DNA from: Thiohalospira sp051745535
GTDB taxonomy: Bacteria; Pseudomonadota; Gammaproteobacteria; Thiohalospirales; Thiohalospiraceae
Assembly (NCBI GenBank): GCA_051745535.1
Contig: JBNJED010000030.1
Coordinates: forward strand, 1-13,767
Length of the DNA: 13,767 nt
Direction of reading: 5' to 3'
The translations under genes and the position numbers were made by a program. This document shows positions 7,653 to 13,767 of the stretch, in pieces; positions within the stretch are counted from its first letter, which is position 1; every line of letters starts with the position of its first letter. The notes beneath the pieces were generated by a model. The model searched no databases, was not told the DNA's origin, and saw only the letters and a list, made by a program, of their open reading frames with translations.

Positions 7653-8819
7653 CTAGAGGATGCGTACCGAGAGAACGCCCGGGGTCTCGCGGATGGCCTC
7701 CAGGGCCGACTCCGGTACCGGCTGGTCCACATCCACCAGGGTATAGGCGAGCTCCCCCCGGGACTTGTTGATCATGTCCAGGATGTTGAGCCCGGCGTCG
7801 GCAAAGTCGGTGGAGACCTGGCCCAGGATGTTGGGCACGTTGCTGTTGACCACCGCCACGCGGTAGGCCCCTTCCACGCGCTCCATGACCGTCTCGGGGA
7901 AGTTCACCGAGTTGCGAACGTTGCCGTCCTCCAGGTAGTCCCGGACCTCGTCGGCCACCATCATGGCGGAGTTGTCCTCCGCCTCCCCGGTGGAGGCGCC
8001 CAGGTGGGGCAGCGCCACCACCTTGGGGTGGTGGCGGTTGGTCTCGCTGGGGAAGTCGCAGAGATAGGCGCCCAGGTGGCCGCTGTCCAGCCCCTGCATG
8101 ACGGCGTGGTCATCCACGATCCCGTGGCGGGCGAAGTTCAGGATCACCGCCCCCTTGGGCAGGGTCTTCACCCGCTCGGCGTTGAGGATGTGGCGAGTCG
8201 CGTCCACCAGCGGCACGTGGAAGGTGACGAACTCCGACTTGGCGAAGAGCGCGTCCACGTTGGGCGCCCGCTCCACCTCGGCGGAGAGCTGCCAAGCCCC
8301 TTCCACGGTGATGCCCGGGTCGTACCCGATGACGCGCATGCCCAGGGCCAGGGCGGCATCGGCGATGGCGCGGCCAATGGCGCCCAGCCCCACCACGCCC
8401 AGGGTCCGGCCGGGGAGCTCGAAGCCGGCGAACTGCTTCTTGCCGTCCTCCACCGCCTTGGTCAGCGACTCGCCGCTCTCCTGGAGTTTGCGGGTGTAAT
8501 CCCACGCCTGGGTGAGGTTGCGCGCCCCCATGAGCATGGCGGCGATGACCAGCTCCTTCACGGCGTTGGCGTTGGCGCCGGGGGCGTTGAAGACCGGCAC
8601 GCCGCGCTGGCTCATGGCATCCACGGGGATGTTGTTGACCCCGGCACCGGCGCGGCCGATGGCCTTCACGGTCTCCGGGATCTCCATCTCGTGCATGTTG
8701 GCCGACCGGACCAGGACGGCGTCCGGCCGGTTGATCTCCGAGGCCACCTCGTACTGATCCCGGGGCAGGCGCTCCAGGCCCCGGGCGGAGATGTTGTTGA
8801 GGGTGCGGATCTGGAACAT
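7653..8819 (-). CDS. serA: D-3-phosphoglycerate dehydrogenase, short ACT-domain type
   Basis: This 388-residue NAD-dependent enzyme oxidises 3-phosphoglycerate to 3-phosphohydroxypyruvate, the first step of serine synthesis. It belongs to the D-isomer 2-hydroxyacid dehydrogenase family: substrate loop RSANMHE (38-44), IGRAGAGVNNI (54-64), Rossmann loop VVGLGAIGR (142-150), and a catalytic set of arginine 231 (in LNFARHGIVDD), glutamate 259 (DFPSET) and histidine 272 (LPHLGAST). A C-terminal ACT domain (about 320-388) suggests serine feedback control. It is shorter than E. coli SerA (410) and lacks the extra domain of the long 530-residue type. The family's usual NxARG reads NFARHG here, with histidine after the catalytic arginine. 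The ATG at 8819 has GGAG 8 bases upstream and lies 24 bases after serC, the next step of the pathway. The equivalent cluster in Pseudomonas has no serA here, so this placement is informative. Confidence 0.96.
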   Translation of the reverse strand: MFQIRTLNNISARGLERLPRDQYEVASEINRPDAVLVRSANMHEMEIPETVKAIGRAGAGVNNIPVDAMSQRGVPVFNAPGANANAVKELVIAAMLMGARNLTQAWDYTRKLQESGESLTKAVEDGKKQFAGFELPGRTLGVVGLGAIGRAIADAALALGMRVIGYDPGITVEGAWQLSAEVERAPNVDALFAKSEFVTFHVPLVDATRHILNAERVKTLPKGAVILNFARHGIVDDHAVMQGLDSGHLGAYLCDFPSETNRHHPKVVALPHLGASTGEAEDNSAMMVADEVRDYLEDGNVRNSVNFPETVMERVEGAYRVAVVNSNVPNILGQVSTDFADAGLNILDMINKSRGELAYTLVDVDQPVPESALEAIRETPGVLSVRIL

Positions 8820-8843
8820 TGATTGCGCTCCCGGGCGCGGGTA

Positions 8844-9917
8844 CTAGCCGCGCCGCCGTTCAAAGTCGGCCATGAAGTCGATGAGGGCGTCGACCCCCTC
8901 CTCCGGCATGGCGTTGTAGATGCTCGCCCGCATGCCGCCCACGGAGCGGTGGCCCTTGAGGGTGCACAGACCCTGCTTGGCCGCCTCCTCCAGGAAGAGG
9001 TTGTCCAGGTCGGCATTGTTGAGCAGGAAGGGGACGTTCATCCAGGAGCGGGCATGGGGCGCCACCGGATTGGAGTAGATCCCGGAGTCGTCGATGGCGG
9101 CGTAGAGCTTCTCCGCCTTGCGCCGGTTGATGGCGGCCATGCCGTCCAGCCCGCCCTGCTCCTTGAGCCACTCGAAGACCAGGCCCGCCAGGTACCAGGC
9201 GTAGGTCGGCGGGGTGTTGTACATGGAATCGGCGTCCACCTGGGTCTTCCAGTCCAGCAGCACCGGCGTGTCCTCGCGGGCCCGGCCCACCAGGTCCTCG
9301 CGGACGATGACCACGGTGAGGCCGGCGGGGCCGATGTTCTTCTGCGCCCCGGCGTAGATGACCCCGTACCGGCTCACGTCGATGGGCTGGGAGAGGATGG
9401 TCGACGACATGTCCGCCACCAGCGGGACATCACCGGTATCCGGGATGTAGTCGAAGGCCAGCCCCTGGATGGTCTCGTTGGGGGTGTAGTGGACGTAGGC
9501 CGCCTCCGGATCCAGGTCCAGCTCCGCCTGGGTGGGCACGTTGGTGCCGTCGGTGGTGCCGGCGTCCCGGACCTGGGTGTAGCGCTTGGCCTCGGCCACG
9601 GCCTTCTTGGACCAGGAGCCGGTGTTGATGTAGTCCACCTTCTGGCCCGGCGCGGCGAGGTTCAGCGGCACCGACGAGAACTGCTGACTGGCCCCGCCCT
9701 GGAGGAAGAGCACCTTGTAGTTGCTCGGGATCCCCATGAGCTCGCGCAGGTCGGCCTCGGCCTTCTCTGCGATGGCCATGAAGTCCTTGCCGCGGTGGCT
9801 CATCTCCATCACCGACATGCCGGCATTGCCGTACTCGACCAGCTCCTTCTGGGCGCGCTGCAGGACGGGCTCCGGCAGGACCGCCGGGCCGGCGCTGAAG
9901 TTGTAGACTCGTGCCAT
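8844..9917 (-). CDS. serC: Phosphoserine aminotransferase
   Basis: This 357-residue PLP enzyme converts 3-phosphohydroxypyruvate and glutamate to phosphoserine; the same enzyme acts on a 4-carbon analogue in pyridoxal phosphate synthesis. Seen are the start NFSAGPAVLPEPVL (6-19), MSVMEMSHRGKDF (34-46), FLQGGASQQFSSVPLNL (71-87), NTGSWSKKA (98-106), VADMSSTILSQPID (167-180) and YAGAQKNIGPAG (188-199), with PLP-binding lysine 193. The ending GHRSVGGMRASIYNAMP, about 25-40 residues from the C-terminus, is also typical. Length matches E. coli SerC (362). The ATG at 9917 has AGGAG 8 bases upstream and lies 21 bases after the gyrA stop, so it probably shares the gyrA transcript, an order conserved in gammaproteobacteria. 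The product of serA, the next gene, is its direct substrate. serB, the last step of serine synthesis, is not in the window. Confidence 0.98.
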   Translation of the reverse strand: MARVYNFSAGPAVLPEPVLQRAQKELVEYGNAGMSVMEMSHRGKDFMAIAEKAEADLRELMGIPSNYKVLFLQGGASQQFSSVPLNLAAPGQKVDYINTGSWSKKAVAEAKRYTQVRDAGTTDGTNVPTQAELDLDPEAAYVHYTPNETIQGLAFDYIPDTGDVPLVADMSSTILSQPIDVSRYGVIYAGAQKNIGPAGLTVVIVREDLVGRAREDTPVLLDWKTQVDADSMYNTPPTYAWYLAGLVFEWLKEQGGLDGMAAINRRKAEKLYAAIDDSGIYSNPVAPHARSWMNVPFLLNNADLDNLFLEEAAKQGLCTLKGHRSVGGMRASIYNAMPEEGVDALIDFMADFERRRG

Positions 9918-9938
9918 GGTTAGGGCTCCTGAAAGGTC

Positions 9939-12506
9939 TTAGGTTTCGTCGTCCTCGGCGGCCTCGCCCTCGGCATCGGCGTCGGCCTCTTCGACCCGCT
10001 CGATACCGACCAGGCGCTCTCCGGCCCCGAGGCTGATGAGCTTGACCCCCTGGGTGTTGCGCGACAGCGTGCTGACCTCCGCCACCGCCGTGCGCACCAG
10101 GGTGCCGCGATCGCTGATGAGCATGATCTCGTCCTCCTCGCCGACGCTCTCGGCGCCGACCAGGGGACCGGTCCGCTCGGTGACCTGCTGGGCGATGACG
10201 CCCTGCCCGCCGCGCCCGCGCCGCGGGAACTCCGCCAGCGGCGTGCGCTTGCCAAAGCCGTGCTCGGTCACCGTGAGCAGGCAGCCGGCCTCGTCCCCGA
10301 TCTGCAGGGCGATGATGCGCTGCTCGTCGGCCAGGCGCATGCCGCGCACCCCGGCGGCGGTCCGGCCCATGGCGCGGACCTCGTCCTCGGGGAAGCGGAT
10401 GGCCTTGCCGGCGCTGTTGAAGAGCAGGATGTCCCGGGCGCCGTCGGTGAGGCCGACCCCCACCAGGGAATCGCCGTCGCGCAGGTCCAGGGCGATGATG
10501 CCGGTGGAACGCGGGCGGGAGTAGTCGGCCAGCGGCGTCTTCTTCACCGTGCCCTTGGCGGTGGCGAAGAAGAGGTACCACCCCTCGGAGAACTCGCGGA
10601 TGGGCAGCACCGTCTGGATGTACTCGTCCTCCTCCAGGGGCAGGAGGTTGACGATGGGCTTGCCGCGGGCACCGCGGCCGGCCTGGGGCAGCTCGTAGAC
10701 CCGCATCCAGTAGGCCTTGCCGCGGCTGGAGAAGCACAGCAGCGTGTCGTGGGTGTTGGCCACGAAGAGCTGGTCGATGAAGTCCTCCTCCTTGAAGGAG
10801 GTCGCCGACTTGCCCTTGCCGCCGCGGCGCTGGGCGCGGTAGCCGGACAGCGGCTGAGACTTGGCGTAGCCCTCGTGGGAGAGGGTCACCACCATCTCCT
10901 CGGGGGTGATGAGGTCCTCCAGGGAGAGGTCCTCGTAGGCCTCCTGGATCCGGGTGCGGCGGGCATCGGCGTAGCGGTCGCGCAGCTCGGTGAGCTCGTC
11001 CCGGATCACCTCCATGAGGCGGCCGGGCTGCTCCAGGATGGCCAGCAGGTCGGCGATGGTGGTGAGGATCTCCTCGTACTCGCCGGTAATCTTGTCCTGC
11101 TCCAGGCCAGTAAGGCGGTGCAGGCGCATGTCCAGGATGGCCTGGGCCTGGGTGGGCGACAGGCGGTAGCCGCCCTCCACCAGGCCGAAGCCCGCCGGCA
11201 GCCCCTCGGGGCGGGAGGCGTGGGCGCCGGAGCGCTCCAGCATGTCGGAGACCACGCCGGGGGCCCAGAGCTCGGCCAGCAGGCTCTCCTTGGCCTCGGC
11301 GGGGTTGGGGGCGGCCTTGATGCGCTCGATGACCGGGTCGATGTTGGCCAGCGCCACCGCCAGCCCCTCGAGGACGTGGGCGCGGTCGCGCGCCTTGCGC
11401 AGCTCGTAGACGGTCCGCCGGGTGACCACCTCGCGCCGGTGGCGGAGGAAGGCCTCCAGCACCTGCTTGAGGTTGAGGACCCGGGGCTCGCCCTCCACCA
11501 GCGCCACCATGTTGATGCCGAAGACCGACTGCATGGCGGTGTGCTGGTAGAGGTTGTTGAGGACGACGTCGCCGGAGGCGTCGCGCTTGATCTCGATGAC
11601 CACGCGCAGCCCCTCCTTGTCGGATTCGTCGCGCAGCTCGCTGATCCCCTCCAGGCGGCGCTCCTTGACCATCTCGGCGATCTTCTCGATGAGCCGCGCC
11701 TTGTTCACCTGGTAGGGGAGCTCGCTGACGATGATCCGCTCGCGGCCCTGGTTGTCGGTCTCCACCTCGGCGGCGGCACGGATGTGCATGCGGCCGCGGC
11801 CGGTCTCGTAGGCCTCGCGGATCCCGCGGGTGCCGTTGATGACGCCGGCGGTGGGCAGGTCCGGGCCGGGGACGTACTCCATGAGGTCGGTGACGGTGGC
11901 CTCGGGGTCGTCGATGAGCGCCAGGGCGGCGTTGGTGATCTCGCCCAGGTTGTGGGGCGGGATGTTGGTCGCCATGCCCACGGCGATGCCGGCGGCGCCG
12001 TTGACCAGGAGGTTGGGGACCCGGGTGGGCAGCAGGGCCGGCTCGTGCTCCGACTCGTCGTAGTTGGGGATGAAGTCGACGGTTTCCTTGTCGATGTCCG
12101 CCAGCAGCTCGTGGGCGATGCGCGCCATGCGCACCTCGGTGTACCGCATGGCCGCGGCGTTGTCGCCGTCGATGGAGCCGAAGTTGCCCTGGCCGTCCAC
12201 CAGCGGATAGCGCAGGGAGAAGGGCTGCGCCATGCGGACGATGGTGTCGTAGACGGCGGAGTCGCCGTGGGGGTGGTACTTACCGATGACGTCGCCGACG
12301 ACGCGGGCGGACTTCTTGTAGGGCTTGTTCCAGTCGTTGCCCAGCTCGTGCATGGCATAGAGCACGCGCCGGTGGACCGGCTTGAGGCCGTCGCGAACAT
12401 CGGGCAGGGCCCGTCCTACGATGACGCTCATGGCGTATTCCATGTAGGACGATTTCATCTCCTCCTCGATATTGATCGGGAGGATCTCGCGGGCGAACTC
12501 TTCCAT
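9939..12506 (-). CDS. gyrA: DNA gyrase subunit A
   Basis: This 855-residue protein is the breakage-reunion subunit of DNA gyrase, the A2B2 enzyme that puts negative supercoils into DNA using ATP. Numbering matches E. coli over the N-terminal part: catalytic tyrosine 122 (MRYTEVR), the quinolone-binding segment HPHGDSAVYDTIVRMAQ (78-94) with serine 83 and aspartate 87, and glutamine 106. These are the quinolone-sensitive residues. The dimer and tower region continues to about 525. The C-terminal six-bladed DNA-wrapping domain begins near 535 and carries the GyrA box QRRGGKG (559-565), which separates gyrase from topoisomerase IV ParC. The protein ends in an acidic tail like that of E. coli GyrA, which is slightly longer overall (875). 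GAGG lies just before the ATG at 12506, and a promoter with an extended -10 element sits about 60 bases upstream. It heads the minus-strand cluster. Confidence 0.99.
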   Translation of the reverse strand: MEEFAREILPINIEEEMKSSYMEYAMSVIVGRALPDVRDGLKPVHRRVLYAMHELGNDWNKPYKKSARVVGDVIGKYHPHGDSAVYDTIVRMAQPFSLRYPLVDGQGNFGSIDGDNAAAMRYTEVRMARIAHELLADIDKETVDFIPNYDESEHEPALLPTRVPNLLVNGAAGIAVGMATNIPPHNLGEITNAALALIDDPEATVTDLMEYVPGPDLPTAGVINGTRGIREAYETGRGRMHIRAAAEVETDNQGRERIIVSELPYQVNKARLIEKIAEMVKERRLEGISELRDESDKEGLRVVIEIKRDASGDVVLNNLYQHTAMQSVFGINMVALVEGEPRVLNLKQVLEAFLRHRREVVTRRTVYELRKARDRAHVLEGLAVALANIDPVIERIKAAPNPAEAKESLLAELWAPGVVSDMLERSGAHASRPEGLPAGFGLVEGGYRLSPTQAQAILDMRLHRLTGLEQDKITGEYEEILTTIADLLAILEQPGRLMEVIRDELTELRDRYADARRTRIQEAYEDLSLEDLITPEEMVVTLSHEGYAKSQPLSGYRAQRRGGKGKSATSFKEEDFIDQLFVANTHDTLLCFSSRGKAYWMRVYELPQAGRGARGKPIVNLLPLEEDEYIQTVLPIREFSEGWYLFFATAKGTVKKTPLADYSRPRSTGIIALDLRDGDSLVGVGLTDGARDILLFNSAGKAIRFPEDEVRAMGRTAAGVRGMRLADEQRIIALQIGDEAGCLLTVTEHGFGKRTPLAEFPRRGRGGQGVIAQQVTERTGPLVGAESVGEEDEIMLISDRGTLVRTAVAEVSTLSRNTQGVKLISLGAGERLVGIERVEEADADAEGEAAEDDET

Positions 12507-12564
12507 CAGGCCTCGCTCTACGGTCCGTTACCGCTGGTTCGGGTGGGTCATGCCAATTCGCGTG

Positions 12565-12573
12565 ATTCTACCA
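12565..12573 (-). promoter_or_regulatory. gyrA promoter, extended -10 element
   Basis: On the minus strand the sequence reads TGG TAGAAT, an extended -10 (TGn then five of six matches to TATAAT). It is the only AT-rich hexamer of this quality between the palindromic element and gyrA. No good -35 is seen at 16-18 bases upstream (best candidates around TGCCGA), which fits an extended -10 promoter. Transcription would begin near 12558, giving a leader of about 52 bases before the gyrA ATG at 12506. The same transcript could run through serC and beyond. Confidence 0.6.
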
Positions 12574-12628
12574 TGCGGGCACGGCGTTCGGCACATCGAT
12601 ACCGACCCGGCAGACTTCGCTTTCGGGC

Positions 12629-12749
12629 GGCTCCGTCCCCGGGCGGGCAGGGTGTCCGCAGGGACGCGAGGACCGTCCATGGCGCTCCACGGCGGCCATC
12701 CATGGCCGCCGAGGCCCTGCGGACACCCTGCCCGCCCGGGGACGAAGCC
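12629..12749. repeat. Large palindromic element: 35-base inverted repeat with inner hairpin
   Basis: The arms 12629-12663 and 12715-12749 are reverse complements at 34 of 35 positions; the inner 30 (12634-12663 with 12715-12744) are perfect and the one mismatch is 12633/12745. The 51-base centre has its own perfect hairpin: cggcggccat (12690-12699), a 2-base gap, atggccgccg (12702-12711). The word tccatggc occurs twice, at 12676-12683 and 12699-12706. No target-site duplication flanks the arms and there is no integron-type attC core. It looks like a dispersed REP- or MITE-like repeat, and could also act as a strong RNA hairpin (terminator) or DNA cruciform. Copy number in the genome cannot be seen from this window. 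Confidence 0.85.
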
Positions 12750-12826
12750 TGATCAAGGCATTCACGATGCTTGCCCTCTCCAACCGCCAGAATGCCGCCC
12801 CCGACAGCCTGGTGTGGGGAACCGAT

Positions 12827-13152
12827 TCAGTTATGCCCGCTGATCTTGGCGTGCCAGGGCTTGGTCTCCTCGAAGCGCTCCTGCTGCTCCGGGGAGGCCT
12901 CGGCCTGGTACTTCTCCTTCCACTCGCTGTAGGGCATGCCGTAGATCGCCTCGCGGGCGGTCTCGTAGTCCATCTCGACGCCGCGCGCCTCGGCCTCCGC
13001 CTTGTACCACTTGGCCAGGCAGTTGCGGCAGAAGCCGGCGAGGTTCATGAGGTCGATGTTCTGGACGTCGGTCCGCTCCTGGAGGTGGCGCACCAGGCCG
13101 CGGAAGGCGGCGGCCTCCATCTCGGTGCGGGTCTGGTCGTCGATGCGGTCGG

Positions 13153-13156
<4 letters not shown>
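12827..13156 (-). CDS. DUF1244 family protein (SMc04008-like), function unknown
   Basis: This 109-residue, probably cytoplasmic, mostly helical protein belongs to the DUF1244 family, widespread in proteobacteria and without an established function. The core shared by the family is clear: AAAFRGLVRHLQERTDVQ (15-32), NIDLMNLAGFCRNCLAKWY (33-51) with a CxxC pair at cysteines 43 and 46, and YGMPYSEWKEKYQ (72-84). There is no signal peptide or membrane segment. The start at 13156 has a strong GAGGAGG ribosome site 7 bases upstream, and its ATG overlaps the mtnA stop by four bases (ATGA), so it is very likely made together with MtnA. A role near methionine salvage is possible by position only; the CxxC could bind a metal or be redox-active, but two cysteines alone do not make a full zinc site. 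I do not assign a function. Confidence 0.93.

Positions 13157-13767
<611 letters not shown>

Larger units (their letters stand above)
12507..12826. other. Non-coding region between the DUF1244 gene and gyrA
   Basis: These 320 bases hold no gene I can support. From gyrA outward they contain the gyrA leader and promoter (12507-12573), a short stretch with no clear signal (12574-12628), a 121-base palindromic element (12629-12749), and 77 bases leading to the DUF1244 stop. The last part has a bulged hairpin, 12799-12806 with 12813-12819 (cccc/gggg and aca/tgt around a 6-base loop). It starts 7 bases after the DUF1244 stop on the minus strand and could help end the mtnA-DUF1244 transcript, but has no T-run. 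Short open frames crossing this region are translated repeats without family resemblance. Confidence 0.7.

Noticed and set aside
6912..8822. A 636-codon plus-strand frame antisense to pheA and serA
   Set aside because: This is the same register effect: it mirrors the codons of pheA and serA and reflects the absence of TTA, CTA and TCA. The product is rich in G, L, V, H and D without family motifs.
12210..12280. Quinolone-resistance change in GyrA
   Set aside because: Serine 83 and aspartate 87 are both present, as are alanine 67 and glutamine 106, so the segment looks like the sensitive type.
12629..12749. Integron attC site or CRISPR repeat as an explanation for the palindrome
   Set aside because: No attC-type core sites (GTTRRRY / RYYYAAC) flank the arms, no integron cassette is near, and there is only one unit with no spacers, so neither explanation fits.
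10260..12752. An 830-codon plus-strand frame antisense to gyrA
   Set aside because: It is in register with the gyrA codons and explained by codon bias. It also runs through the gyrA promoter and into the palindromic element, which is not how a real gene would lie.
12472..12843. Short open frames on both strands across the palindrome, giving similar peptides (PRAGRVSAG and RPCGHPARPG on each)
   Set aside because: The resemblance between the two strands follows directly from the inverted repeat. The frames have no convincing ribosome sites and no family resemblance.

Overview
The window comes from a GC-rich bacterial chromosome, and its gene order is that of a gammaproteobacterium. Reading leftward on the minus strand, the order is mtnA, a DUF1244 gene, gyrA, serC, serA, pheA, hisC, tyrA, aroA, cmk, rpsA, ihfB. 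From memory, Pseudomonas aeruginosa has almost the same order (mtnA-gyrA-serC-pheA-hisC-tyrA/aroA-cmk-rpsA-ihfB). The differences here are an extra serA between serC and pheA, an extra DUF1244 gene after mtnA, and tyrA and aroA as separate genes rather than one fused gene. The GC bias, acidic proteins and gene content would suit a Chromatiales/Ectothiorhodospiraceae-like organism. That placement is inference, and the species cannot be named from this window.

Layout. Positions 1-249 hold the C-terminal end of an EAL-domain (cyclic-di-GMP phosphodiesterase type) protein, the only plus-strand gene. It converges on ihfB, and the 81-base gap between them holds two hairpins. Positions 331-12506 are a continuous minus-strand cluster: gyrA (DNA gyrase A), serC and serA (the first two steps of serine synthesis, in reverse order), pheA, hisC, tyrA and aroA (aromatic amino acids), cmk (CMP kinase), rpsA (ribosomal protein S1) and ihfB (IHF beta). 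From gyrA to cmk the gaps are 24 bases or less, and two junctions overlap (hisC/tyrA by 1 base, tyrA/aroA by 4). Longer, hairpin-bearing gaps of 111 and 63 bases precede rpsA and ihfB, where separate transcriptional control is most likely. Positions 12507-12826 are non-coding. They hold a good extended -10 promoter for gyrA and a 121-base element with a 35-base, nearly perfect inverted repeat. Positions 12827-13767 hold a DUF1244 gene overlapping the end of mtnA, which runs off the right edge.

How the genes fit together. AroA supplies EPSP for chorismate. PheA converts chorismate to prephenate and then phenylpyruvate, TyrA converts prephenate to hydroxyphenylpyruvate, and HisC probably transaminates these keto acids as well as serving histidine synthesis. 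SerA and SerC start serine synthesis. The same run carries genes for DNA topology (gyrA), nucleotide supply (cmk), translation (rpsA) and nucleoid architecture (ihfB), so growth-related functions and amino-acid supply appear to share one transcription unit.

I found no clearly new multi-gene system. The features most worth a second look are the large palindromic element just upstream of the gyrA promoter, the serA insertion, the DUF1244-mtnA coupling, and some sequence variations in the AroA, SerA and TyrA active-site regions.
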